A stretch of 47,456 bases of DNA from Bacteroidales bacterium. GTDB taxonomy: Bacteria; Bacteroidota; Bacteroidia; Bacteroidales; UBA932. Location of the stretch: the NCBI GenBank assembly GCA_017548445.1, contig JAFYZZ010000094.1, positions 1 to 47,456 on the forward strand. The letters are read 5' to 3'. Within the stretch, counting starts at the first letter, position 1, and each line of letters opens with the position of its first letter. The translations under genes and the position numbers were made by a program. This document shows, one piece after another, positions 7,046-14,574 of the stretch. A model generated the notes under the pieces. It saw only the letters and a list, made by a program, of their open reading frames with translations, searched no databases and was not told the origin of the DNA.

Positions 7046-9376
7046 TTATTCTTTCTTCAGCGCCTCGGCCGGGTTGGTCCTGGCGGTCTTGATACTCTGA
7101 TAAAGCACGGAAATGGCCGCGATGAAAGCAACCACCAGCCCGGCAAGGACAAAGATCCACCAGTGCAGGCTGATGCGGTGTCCGTAGCCGGAGAGCCAGC
7201 GGTTCATAATGAACCAGGCTACCGGGATGGCAATGATAAAAGCGATCCCCACCATCTTCATAAAGGACAGCACCAGTTGCTTCAGCACGCCGGCGTAATC
7301 GGCCCCGAAGACTTTTTTCACCGACACGCTACGGATCTCCTGCTGCATATAATAAGAACTCATCGCAAAGAGGCCCAGGGCACTCACGAGGATGGACAGC
7401 AAGGTGAAGATCAAGACAATCTTGAGCACCCGGCTCTCATCTCCGAAACCTTTTTCAATCGTTTCCTCGATGTATTCCGCTTCAAACAGCCTGTCGGGGA
7501 ACAGTTCTCCAGCGATGGATTCCACCCGCTCTCTGGCCGCTCCGTGGTCTCCGGTCGTCTTGACCAGCAGCATCCAGGGATAGTTGTCATCCGGACTCTC
7601 GCCCCAGTTGAAAATCATCGCCGCGCTTTGGGCGGATTCAAGCGGACGGACCTTGAAATCGTAGTAAACGCCGCCGATGGGCAGTTTGCCATCCATCTCC
7701 GTCACATATTCCGTCGCGGACTCCTCGATTCCTATCTGTTTGAAAGCATATTCATTGAGCCACCAGGCACGCTGGTGATTATCCTGTTTCACCTTCAGGC
7801 CGAGTATCCGGAAATACGCATCGTCGCCCTGGATCTGCTGGAAGGACACCCAATTCCCATTCTCCAGGGCCATTGTCATATTGTTGGTTCCCTCCAGCGG
7901 GATGCCGTTGCCCTGTCCCACTTCCTCCACGCAGGATTCCGCCCGGAGGCGGTCCAGCAGCGGACGGAGATCCGCGGTCTGGCCGAATTCGTTATTCACC
8001 ACCAGGATGTCCTTGGTGTTGTATCCCAGGTCCGCCGAGACCATATGGCGGATCTGGAGTCCCATCGTTAGGGCGCTTACCAGCATCACCACAGTCACGA
8101 CATTCTGAAGGATGATGATGACCTTGCTGTAAACCGTCTTGGTCTTGAGCCGAAGCGTCCCGCGCACGATCTCGATGGGTTGCGCCTGCTGGATGAGCAA
8201 GGCCGGAACGATGCCGGCGAGGACGCCGAGCACGGCGATGAAACCCAGTACCAGCGCCACATTGCCGGGCGTAACCGCCTTGAAGACAGACACCGGATAC
8301 TCCAGCATCCGGGAAGCCGCGGGTGCAAGCGCTTCGGCCAGCAGGATGGCCAGCAGCATCGAGATGCCGCAGAGGACGGTGCTCTCGGAAATGACTTTCA
8401 GGAAGATGCCCCGCTTATCCGCTCCAACCAGCCGGCGGGTAGCCATCTCCTTGGCACGGAAACCCGTGAGCGCCGTGGTCATATTGATATAGTTCAGCAC
8501 GGCGAACGCAAGCAGCAGAAGGCACATCGCCAGTAGCAGGTTCACGAAGTCACGGTTGCCGAAATGAATCGTTCCCGTCCAGTCGGCATTCCCGTTCTCC
8601 AGGAAATACACATCCCTCAGCGGGATGATGCGGACCTGGTCGTGGTTGCTCATATAAACCCAGAAGTGCTTTTCCAGCCAGTCCAGCAGTTCGCCCTGCC
8701 TGGCTGAGAGATCGGCTCCGGGATGTGTCATAACGAAGCAGATACCCCCTGCGGCATTGTTCATATGCTCGTCGTGGGACGGGTTGGTTTTCGGCATCAG
8801 TTCGCCGCGGACCAGCACGTCCGGAGCCTCGAGGATGGAATTTCCGAAATCCTCATAGACGCCGCAAATGGTCAGCTGCGCATCCTCGGGGCCGTCGACA
8901 TTCTTCATCGTGAGAATCCGGCCAAGGGGCTCCTTCTCTCCGAAATGGGCAAGGGCGAATGCCTGGCTCACCATACAACGGTCCCAGGAGATGCTCCAGT
9001 CAGCTTTATTGCCGGCCACCAGGTCGTAACTGAAGAGGTCGAAGAAGGTGCTGTCGGCCGCCATCGTGCTGCCATAGACACTTTCGTCGCCGATGGTATA
9101 GCGGGCGGCCTCCGACATCATCGCCACACAGCAGCCCTTCTCGATCTCCGGGAAGTTGTTCTTCAGGTGCTTGTCCAGCCAATAGGCCATCGAGACATTG
9201 TTCTCATTGGCAATCAGATAAACCCTGTCTGCATTCTCCTGGAAGGAATCCGTGGACAGCTGACGCTGGACATACACGGCCAGCAGAAGCACGAACGCCA
9301 TCGACACCGTCAGGCCCACGAGGTTCACCGCCCCGTACAATTTGTTTTTATTCAGAAAGTTCCAGAAACTCTTCAT
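7046..9376 (-). CDS. FtsX-family ABC transporter permease (paralogue 3 of 3)
   Basis: A 776-residue double-FtsX permease. The N-terminal TM segment (about 14-36) begins differently from the other two (MKSFWNFLNKNKLYGAVNLV), so this is the more distant paralogue. The central core has LTGFRAKEMATRRLVGADKRG. The C-terminal core has MSSYYMQQEIRSVSVKKVFGAD and ends NPAEALKKE. Large periplasmic domains lie between TM 1 and the first core and between the two cores. It starts two bases after the stop of the adaptor gene, so the two are co-translated. As the permease closest to the adaptor, it may be the primary partner of the tripartite pump. Confidence 0.92.
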   Translation of the reverse strand: MKSFWNFLNKNKLYGAVNLVGLTVSMAFVLLLAVYVQRQLSTDSFQENADRVYLIANENNVSMAYWLDKHLKNNFPEIEKGCCVAMMSEAARYTIGDESVYGSTMAADSTFFDLFSYDLVAGNKADWSISWDRCMVSQAFALAHFGEKEPLGRILTMKNVDGPEDAQLTICGVYEDFGNSILEAPDVLVRGELMPKTNPSHDEHMNNAAGGICFVMTHPGADLSARQGELLDWLEKHFWVYMSNHDQVRIIPLRDVYFLENGNADWTGTIHFGNRDFVNLLLAMCLLLLAFAVLNYINMTTALTGFRAKEMATRRLVGADKRGIFLKVISESTVLCGISMLLAILLAEALAPAASRMLEYPVSVFKAVTPGNVALVLGFIAVLGVLAGIVPALLIQQAQPIEIVRGTLRLKTKTVYSKVIIILQNVVTVVMLVSALTMGLQIRHMVSADLGYNTKDILVVNNEFGQTADLRPLLDRLRAESCVEEVGQGNGIPLEGTNNMTMALENGNWVSFQQIQGDDAYFRILGLKVKQDNHQRAWWLNEYAFKQIGIEESATEYVTEMDGKLPIGGVYYDFKVRPLESAQSAAMIFNWGESPDDNYPWMLLVKTTGDHGAARERVESIAGELFPDRLFEAEYIEETIEKGFGDESRVLKIVLIFTLLSILVSALGLFAMSSYYMQQEIRSVSVKKVFGADYAGVLKQLVLSFMKMVGIAFIIAIPVAWFIMNRWLSGYGHRISLHWWIFVLAGLVVAFIAAISVLYQSIKTARTNPAEALKKE

Positions 9377-9378
9377 CT

Positions 9379-10635
9379 TCAGAATACCAATACGTCGGAA
9401 TCCCCATAGTTGTCATAGCCGGAGGTGATGACCTTCTCGCCGGGCTCGAGGCCTTCCAGGACTTCGTAGTACTGCGGATTCTGGCGGCCGATGCGGATTT
9501 CCCGCTTGACGGCCTTATTGCCATCTTTGTTAACCACATAGATCCACTTTCCGCCGGTCTTCTGGTAGAAGGTGCCGCGCGGGATGATGACGGCCTCCTC
9601 GGGCTGGCCGAGCTGGAGGTTCAGGTAGTAGGTCTGGCCGCTGCGGATATTGTCCGGCTGCTCGCCGTCGAACTTGAAATCGGCCTTGAACTTGCCGTCG
9701 CGCACCTCCGGATAGACTTTCCGGATGACGGTGGAATAGGTCTCACCCTGGCGCTCGAAGGTGGCCTCCAGGCCGTCGAAAACGCGGTCGATGTAGTGCT
9801 CGTCAATCTGAGCCTCAACCTTATACGTGCCCACGGAATTGATTTGGCCAATCTTGGTACCGCTTTGGACGCTCTGGCCCAGGACCACATCCAGCAGACC
9901 CAGTTCGCCGTCGATGGGTGCCTTGATGACCAGGTTCGATTTGCGCTTGCGGATCATCTGCATATTCAGCAGCATATTGTCCAGGCTCTCCGACATCCGG
10001 TCGATCTGGGTGCCGCGGTAAAGGCTGTCCTGCTTCGAGCGTTCGCGGATGAGCTCGTATTTCTGCCGGGCGAGGCGGTAGTCTTCCTCGGCCTTGAGGT
10101 ATTCCTCCCGTGCGATGAGCTTGTCCTCATAAAGGGCCTTCTGCTGCTCGTAGGCGCGGCGCAGGCGCTCCACGCTGGTTCCGTATTCCAGTTCATTCTG
10201 CCGTACGTCCAGCTTCTGCTGCTCCATCTGGATCTGCGTGTTGCGGAGGATGTTCTCCTTCTCCGCAAGCTCCGCCTCGGAGTTCAGGATCTGCAGGTCC
10301 AGGTTGTCGTTGGCCAGGACCAGGATGGCGTCTCCGGCCTTCACGGGAGAGCCTTCCTCGATGAGAATCTTCTCCACGATGCCGCCTTCCTGCGGGCTCA
10401 GCTGGATGGTCGTCATCGGCTGCACGCGACCGCTGATGCGGATGTAGTCGTTGAACTCCCCTCTTTGGGCGGTGCTGACCGTCAGCATATTCCCGTCGAT
10501 CCGGAGCGTCTTGTTGTTCGGCCGGACGAGCAGGTAGATGATGAACGCCAGCAGCAAAGCTCCCAGCCACCAAGGCAGGGCCTTCTTGGTGAAAGCCACC
10601 CGCCAACCGGTCTTCTTTTCGATTATCTTATCCAT
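9379..10635 (-). CDS. HlyD/MacA-type periplasmic adaptor of a tripartite efflux pump
   Basis: A 418-residue membrane-fusion protein. A cytoplasmic N-terminus and one TM helix (about 20-38) anchor it in the inner membrane. A lipoyl half-motif (about 60-105, VQPMTTIQLSPQEGG) and its second half (about 237-265, KAPIDGELG) flank a long alpha-helical coiled-coil hairpin (about 108-225), rich in E, K, R and Q. Beta-barrel and membrane-proximal domains follow (EVLEGLEPGEKVITSG near the end). It links the ABC permease(s) to the TolC-type channel encoded just upstream. A 33-base gap with a REP-like hairpin separates it from the channel gene. Confidence 0.93.
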   Translation of the reverse strand: MDKIIEKKTGWRVAFTKKALPWWLGALLLAFIIYLLVRPNNKTLRIDGNMLTVSTAQRGEFNDYIRISGRVQPMTTIQLSPQEGGIVEKILIEEGSPVKAGDAILVLANDNLDLQILNSEAELAEKENILRNTQIQMEQQKLDVRQNELEYGTSVERLRRAYEQQKALYEDKLIAREEYLKAEEDYRLARQKYELIRERSKQDSLYRGTQIDRMSESLDNMLLNMQMIRKRKSNLVIKAPIDGELGLLDVVLGQSVQSGTKIGQINSVGTYKVEAQIDEHYIDRVFDGLEATFERQGETYSTVIRKVYPEVRDGKFKADFKFDGEQPDNIRSGQTYYLNLQLGQPEEAVIIPRGTFYQKTGGKWIYVVNKDGNKAVKREIRIGRQNPQYYEVLEGLEPGEKVITSGYDNYGDSDVLVF

Positions 10636-10640
10636 ATTCC

Positions 10641-10667
10641 GTCATTGCCGGCTTGACCGGCAATCTC
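10641..10667. repeat. REP-like intergenic hairpin between channel and adaptor genes
   Basis: Eight-base arms ATTGCCGG (10644-10651) and CCGGCAAT (10657-10664) flank CTTGA, and GTC/CTC extend the ends. It fills nearly all of the 33-base gap. The form resembles the short GTCATTG-type palindromic repeats scattered between genes in many genomes. In the transcript it would form a stable stem without a U-tract, so mRNA stabilisation or partial attenuation is likelier than termination. No second copy was noticed in this window. Confidence 0.6.
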
Positions 10668-10668
10668 A

Positions 10669-12045
10669 TTATTGATTGATATATTCCGTTCCGTTATAAT
10701 ACTTTACAACCGCGCTCTTGATGAGGTACTTGAAATGGGAGTTCATCTCATCGGCCTGGGCGCGAAGATAATTGTCGTTCGCCGTCTGGAACTCCAGCGG
10801 GGAAATCAGCCCCTGCTCCAGTTTCTTCAGGTTCAGGGTATAGGCCTCTTCCTGGACCTCGGCTTTCCGCTGCGCCTGCAGCCAGGCCGTCTCGGCGCCG
10901 TCGCGGTCCTGGACGGCCCGGCGGACTTCCGATTCCACGTCGCGGAGCGTCTGGTCGTATTCGGCCGTGGCCTTCTCCAGCGCGTGACGCTTGCGTGAGA
11001 TCGCGGACTGTTTGTTCAGACGGTTCCAAATGGGGATAGACACCGACACTTCCAGATACTCACCGCCGTTGTTGCGGAACTGGTCGGAGAAAGCAGCCGT
11101 CTGTGAACCCTGATAGGTGTAGTAGCTCGTGCTCCAGCCGGCATACAGTCCCACGGTAGGCAGCATCTGCCACCTGGCGGTGTTCAGCTCACGCCGGGCG
11201 TTCAGCTGCTGCCAGGAGGCGATCTGAACGGCCGGGTTGTTCTCCAAGGCAAAGTCCACGACCGATTCCGCCGAGAGATCCCCGACCGGGTCGGCGGTGA
11301 CGCCGGTTCCGGCCAGATCGGACATCGAAGTGTCGATGACCAGTTCCTGTTCCGGCGGCCAGAACATCAGGTCGGCCAGTGTCATCTTCTGGTCCCGGTA
11401 CATATTGAATGTATTCGTCAGGTCATACTGCCTGTCAGCCAGGTCGGCTTCCATCTGGACCACGTCGGCGTGCCCCTTCTGGCCCAGTTCCTTCTGGCGT
11501 TTCGCTTTCTTCAGGGATGCTTCCGCCGTGGCTACCTGCTCCTCATATACCTCGCAGAGGCGCTTGTAATAGACCACGTTATAGTATGCTTCCATCACGG
11601 CCAGGCAGATATCGGCCTCCACCTGCTTCTCCCGGGATTCAGCGATCAGCATTCCGGTCTTGGAGATCTTGTAATTGTTCACCGCCTTGAAGCCGTCAAA
11701 AAGGTCATAACCGGCATTCAGGCCATAGTTGTTATGGAACGAGGTCGTATTGAAATACGTGTTGGTCTGAGGGTCGATGCTGCGGCCGAAGTTGTAGTAG
11801 GCATAGGTGTTCGCGTTGATCTGCGGCGTGAACAACGCCAACGCGGCATCCCTGCGGTCGATCTGCGCATCGCCGGCGGCTGCCTGCTGGATCCGGATCT
11901 TCGTGGAGTTGGATACCGCATAGGCCATACAGTCGTGCAGGGTCATCGCCCTGTCGCCCGCCGGGGCCTGCGCAAACGCCGCAAGCCCCAGTCCGGCTAT
12001 ACTAACCAAGCTTATGAAAAAGTTGCGTATCATCGTGTAAATCAT
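10669..12045 (-). CDS. TolC-family outer-membrane efflux channel
   Basis: Encodes 458 residues from the first ATG, or 454 from the in-frame ATG at 12031-12033 (MIRNFFISLVSIAG...). The inner ATG is my preference because it starts directly with a clean signal peptide ending near AAFAQA and leaves about 19 bases of leader after the predicted sigma-54 start site. The mature part shows the duplicated TolC architecture: long amphipathic helices (AESREKQVEADICLAVMEAYYNVVYYKRLCEVYEEQVATAEASL...) and paired strand regions (NYGLNAGYDLFDG; VSVSIPIWNR). It forms the outer-membrane exit duct for the ABC pump and is the first gene of the efflux operon. Confidence 0.93.
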   Translation of the reverse strand: MIYTMIRNFFISLVSIAGLGLAAFAQAPAGDRAMTLHDCMAYAVSNSTKIRIQQAAAGDAQIDRRDAALALFTPQINANTYAYYNFGRSIDPQTNTYFNTTSFHNNYGLNAGYDLFDGFKAVNNYKISKTGMLIAESREKQVEADICLAVMEAYYNVVYYKRLCEVYEEQVATAEASLKKAKRQKELGQKGHADVVQMEADLADRQYDLTNTFNMYRDQKMTLADLMFWPPEQELVIDTSMSDLAGTGVTADPVGDLSAESVVDFALENNPAVQIASWQQLNARRELNTARWQMLPTVGLYAGWSTSYYTYQGSQTAAFSDQFRNNGGEYLEVSVSIPIWNRLNKQSAISRKRHALEKATAEYDQTLRDVESEVRRAVQDRDGAETAWLQAQRKAEVQEEAYTLNLKKLEQGLISPLEFQTANDNYLRAQADEMNSHFKYLIKSAVVKYYNGTEYINQ

Positions 12046-12116
12046 TATCTGTATATTTTATTTGCACCCGCCGTGCCAAACAACCCAACACGATGTACAT
12101 CAATTATTTACACGAT
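12032..12116. promoter_or_regulatory. 11-base inverted repeat pair flanking the sigma-54 promoter
   Basis: ATCGTGTAAAT at 12032-12042 and its exact reverse complement ATTTACACGAT at 12106-12116 bracket the -24/-12 promoter. One arm overlaps the start codon region of the channel gene. The cores match the TGTAAA half-sites seen further upstream and in front of the response regulator. A 10-base palindrome GATGTACATC (12092-12101) lies between. Binding by the response regulator or another factor is inferred. Confidence 0.5.
12063..12078 (-). promoter_or_regulatory. Sigma-54 (-24/-12) promoter of the efflux operon
   Basis: The minus strand reads TGGCACGGCGGGTGCA. Against the consensus TGGCACRNNNNTTGCW the only fixed position that differs is the first T of TTGC. 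The invariant GG (12076-12077) and GC (12064-12065) have the correct spacing. Transcription should begin near 12052, just before the channel gene start. A sigma-54 activator is encoded two genes away, and palindromes lie upstream at the distance expected for enhancer sites. Confidence 0.85.
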
Positions 12117-12130
12117 AAGCCCAAAAAGAA

Positions 12131-12174
12131 AAAGTGTAAAACCCTGTAAAGAGCTTTACACTTTCAGCTTTACA
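12131..12174. promoter_or_regulatory. Cluster of TGTAAA inverted repeats, probable enhancer sites for the sigma-54 activator
   Basis: The cluster includes TGTAAAG-AG-CTTTACA (12145-12160), an overlapping longer repeat AAAGTGTAAA (12131-12140) / TTTACACTTT (12155-12164), and a further CTTTACA at 12168-12174. TGTAAA copies at 12135 and 12145 are 10 bases apart, one helical turn. The cluster is centred about 100 bases upstream of the predicted start site, typical for NtrC-type activators. The same 7-base arms recur at the response regulator gene (14558-14574). It also lies just past the kinase stop codon, so it could instead form a weak terminator stem, but it lacks a good U-tract. Confidence 0.65.
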
Positions 12175-12187
12175 GTCCAAAGGACCC

Positions 12188-13063
12188 CTAGCGGAAAACC
12201 AGCTGGAAAACCGTCCGGTCGGCATCGCTGGACAGCAGGTCGACAGAGCCGTTGTGGTTGCGCATAATCTGGCGGGCCAGGGCCAGTCCGATGCCGGAAC
12301 CTTCTTTCTTGGTGGTATAGAAAGGCACGAAGATCTGCTCCTGTGCAGATTCCGGAATGGGATTGCCGTCGTTGGCGATCAGGATGATCACTTCGTCGTC
12401 CCTGCCCATCCGGGCGCTGATGTCGATGTGCTTCGCGCCCGCCTGGATGGCGTTTTTGATCAGGTTGATGAATATCCCGGAAATCTGTCCCTCGTCGGCA
12501 TAGATCATCAGGTCCGGCTCTTCCGGCCGGTAAACGCATTCCGCATCACACGAGGCGGCGAATTCGCTGTTCAGAGAAATCACCTTGTCCATCAGATCCC
12601 TCAGGTCGACAGCCCGGCGGACCGGCTTCGCCACGCCGCTCAGCTGGCGGTAGGTCTCCACGAACTTGATGAGGTTCTTCGAGGAATCGCTGATGGTGTC
12701 CAGGCCCGCCTTCACGTCCAGCTCGCTGTGGCCGTTTTCGTCCATCGAGCCGGCCAGGGCGTCGCTCAGGGAGGCGATGGGCGACACCGTATTCATAATC
12801 TCGTGCGTCAGCACGCGAATCAGCTTGGTCCAGGAATCCTGCTCGTGGGCCTGGCGCTGCTTTTCGAAGATGATGCGGATGCGGTTCAGCGTGCGGTTGA
12901 ACTTATTCTTATCCTGGAAACGGAAATTCAGCTCCCCGTCCTCCAGCGCATCCATCATATACGCCACCTTTTTGATATCCTTCCGCCTGGTATACAAAGA
13001 CGCCAGCAGCCACACAATAAGTGCAACCGCAACCACGATGAATATGACTATCCAATTACTCAT
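12188..13063 (-). CDS. Sensor histidine kinase with one transmembrane helix and no periplasmic sensor domain
   Basis: A 291-residue kinase from the ATG at 13061-13063. An in-frame upstream ATG (13099) lies inside a palindromic intergenic element and is rejected. Residues 4-23 form a single TM helix, followed by a basic stop-transfer stretch and a helical linker (about 30-75). The DHp helix carries the phospho-acceptor H87 (LTHEIMN). The ATPase domain has the N box (N200, N204 in FINLIKNA), G1 (D232 in ANDGNP) and G2 (GSGIGLALA, 255-263). With almost no periplasmic part, it probably senses a membrane or cytoplasmic signal. It is flanked by the response regulator gene upstream and by the efflux operon it probably controls. 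Confidence 0.92.
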   Translation of the reverse strand: MSNWIVIFIVVAVALIVWLLASLYTRRKDIKKVAYMMDALEDGELNFRFQDKNKFNRTLNRIRIIFEKQRQAHEQDSWTKLIRVLTHEIMNTVSPIASLSDALAGSMDENGHSELDVKAGLDTISDSSKNLIKFVETYRQLSGVAKPVRRAVDLRDLMDKVISLNSEFAASCDAECVYRPEEPDLMIYADEGQISGIFINLIKNAIQAGAKHIDISARMGRDDEVIILIANDGNPIPESAQEQIFVPFYTTKKEGSGIGLALARQIMRNHNGSVDLLSSDADRTVFQLVFR

Positions 13064-13071
13064 ATCTACTG

Positions 13072-13205
13072 TAGCCGAACAGGGGCCTGCTGCCGACAAC
13101 CCTTCGCAACCTCCGGTTGCTCGTCCCTCCCACCTGCGGTGGGCCCCTCCCGCTCATGATGCCGCGGGCGGCACAGGTTGCTGGCAGCAGCCCCTGTCCC
13201 GGCTA
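13072..13205. repeat. Large imperfect palindromic element between response regulator and kinase genes
   Basis: The left arm (about 13072-13102) and right arm (about 13174-13205) pair over roughly 30 bases with a few mismatches and bulges (shared words TAGCCG, ACAGGGG, TGCTGCC). Inside are smaller hairpins: GCAACC/GGTTGC, CCCAC/GTGGG and GCCG/CGGC. It occupies almost the whole 145-base gap. It resembles a REPIN or MITE-like non-autonomous repeat, or a structured RNA leader for the kinase. No second copy was noticed in this window. Confidence 0.55.
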
Positions 13206-13208
13206 TGG

Positions 13209-14552
13209 CTATATGTTGTACTTTTTCATCTTGGCGTACAGGGTCGGACGGCTGACGCCCAGCATCTTGGCGGCGGCGGAAATGTTGCCCTCGCAGCGCT
13301 CCATCGCCTCACGCACCAGCCGCTCCTCTTCCGCATCGCTGACAGCCTTCAGCGTCCCGGCGGCGGGCGTCTTCGCCTCGGCCTGGATATCCTTTGCCGT
13401 CAGGGTGGCCCCTTCCGACAGGATGACCGCCTTCTCGATGCAGTTCTGCAGTTCGCGGATATTGCCGTTCCAGCGACCCTTCTCCAAAGCCGCCTTCGCC
13501 GAATCGTCCAGGCCGGCGAGCGGCCGGTGATACTTCTCCGCAAAGCGGCCGATGAACTGCTCCGCCAGCGGCACGATGTCCTCCTTGCGCTCCCGCAAAG
13601 GTGGCAGCGCGATGTGGACGGTATTGATACGGTAGTACAGGTCCTCGCGGAAGCGCCCTTCCCGCACCAGCGCCTCCAGGTCCATATTGGTGGCGCAAAT
13701 CAGACGGATGTTCACAGGGATTGCCTGGCTTCCTCCAACCCGCATCACGCTCCGGCTCTGGACCGCCCGCAGCAGTTTTGCCTGCAGGTGCAGCGGGATA
13801 TTGCCGATCTCGTCCAGGAACAGCGTTCCTCCGTCAGCCTGCTCGAACTTGCCCGCGTGGTCCGTGTGGGCGTCGGTGAAGGCGCCCTTCACGTGGCCGA
13901 AAAGCTCGCTCTCGAACAGCGTCTCAGTAATGGCGCCGGCATCCACCGCCACCATCGGTTTACCACTCCGGAGGCTCCGGGCGTGGATTTCCCGCGCCAG
14001 CACGTCCTTGCCGGTGCCGTTCTCTCCGGTGATAAGCACCGAGGCGTCGGTGGGGGCGATCTTGTCGACGGTTTTCCGGATGGCGGCCATCGGTCTGGAG
14101 GAGCCCCAATACATTTCGGATCCTGCGTTGCGCTCCGGCTGACTTTCCCGCCCCATCGCCTTCCGGGCCTTGTCGCGGGCGGCCGTCAGCGTGGCCACCA
14201 GTTTCTCATTGTCCCAGGGCTTGACGATGAAATCGAACGCCCCACGTTTCATCCCTTCCACGGCGAGGGCGATGTCCGCATAGGCGGTAAACAGCACCAC
14301 CTCCAGTTCCGGGGTCATCTTCTTGATCTCCCCCGCCCAGTAGAGTCCCTCGTTGCCCGTGTTGATACTGGTGTTGAAATTCATATCCAGCAGCACCACG
14401 TCCGGCCGGAAACGCTCCAGCGTCGAGACCAGCGTCACCGGCGACGGGATGGTCTCCACCTCCGCGAAATGCAGCGGCAGCAGGATCTTGAGCGCCTGGC
14501 GGATCCCGGCGTTGTCGTCCACGATCAGGATTTTTCCTTTTTTGGCAGCCAT
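13209..14552 (-). CDS. Sigma-54-dependent response regulator (NtrC family)
   Basis: A 447-residue activator from the ATG at 14550-14552. A longer frame upstream would run through the neighbouring gene and is rejected. The receiver domain (6-125) has acidic residues D12 and D13, phospho-acceptor D56, T89 and K111. The AAA+ domain has Walker A GENGTGKD (176-183), a sigma-54 loop reading GAFTDA (223-228) instead of GAFTGA, Walker B TLFLDE (D247, E248) and arginine-finger region FREDLYYR (301-308). The C-terminal Fis-type helix-turn-helix spans about 415-445 (GNISAAAKMLGVSRPTLYAKMKKY). It probably activates the sigma-54 promoter at 12063-12078 and may bind the palindrome five bases before its own start codon. 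Confidence 0.95.
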   Translation of the reverse strand: MAAKKGKILIVDDNAGIRQALKILLPLHFAEVETIPSPVTLVSTLERFRPDVVLLDMNFNTSINTGNEGLYWAGEIKKMTPELEVVLFTAYADIALAVEGMKRGAFDFIVKPWDNEKLVATLTAARDKARKAMGRESQPERNAGSEMYWGSSRPMAAIRKTVDKIAPTDASVLITGENGTGKDVLAREIHARSLRSGKPMVAVDAGAITETLFESELFGHVKGAFTDAHTDHAGKFEQADGGTLFLDEIGNIPLHLQAKLLRAVQSRSVMRVGGSQAIPVNIRLICATNMDLEALVREGRFREDLYYRINTVHIALPPLRERKEDIVPLAEQFIGRFAEKYHRPLAGLDDSAKAALEKGRWNGNIRELQNCIEKAVILSEGATLTAKDIQAEAKTPAAGTLKAVSDAEEERLVREAMERCEGNISAAAKMLGVSRPTLYAKMKKYNI

Positions 14553-14557
14553 CTCAG

Positions 14558-14574
14558 TGTAAAGAATCTTTACA
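14558..14574. promoter_or_regulatory. TGTAAAG-N3-CTTTACA palindrome at the response regulator start
   Basis: Perfect 7-base arms TGTAAAG and CTTTACA flank AAT, five bases upstream of the regulator ATG and overlapping the stop codon of the SDR gene. The arms are identical to those upstream of the efflux operon (12145-12160), where the spacer is two bases. It is a probable binding site for the regulator's own Fis-type domain. At this position it would more likely repress than activate. Confidence 0.6.

Noticed and set aside
12131..12164. Terminator of the kinase gene rather than enhancer
   Set aside because: The stem exists, but there is no U-tract, its arms are A/T-rich TGTAAA half-sites, and the same arms recur at the regulator start. 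A terminator role is not excluded but is less likely.
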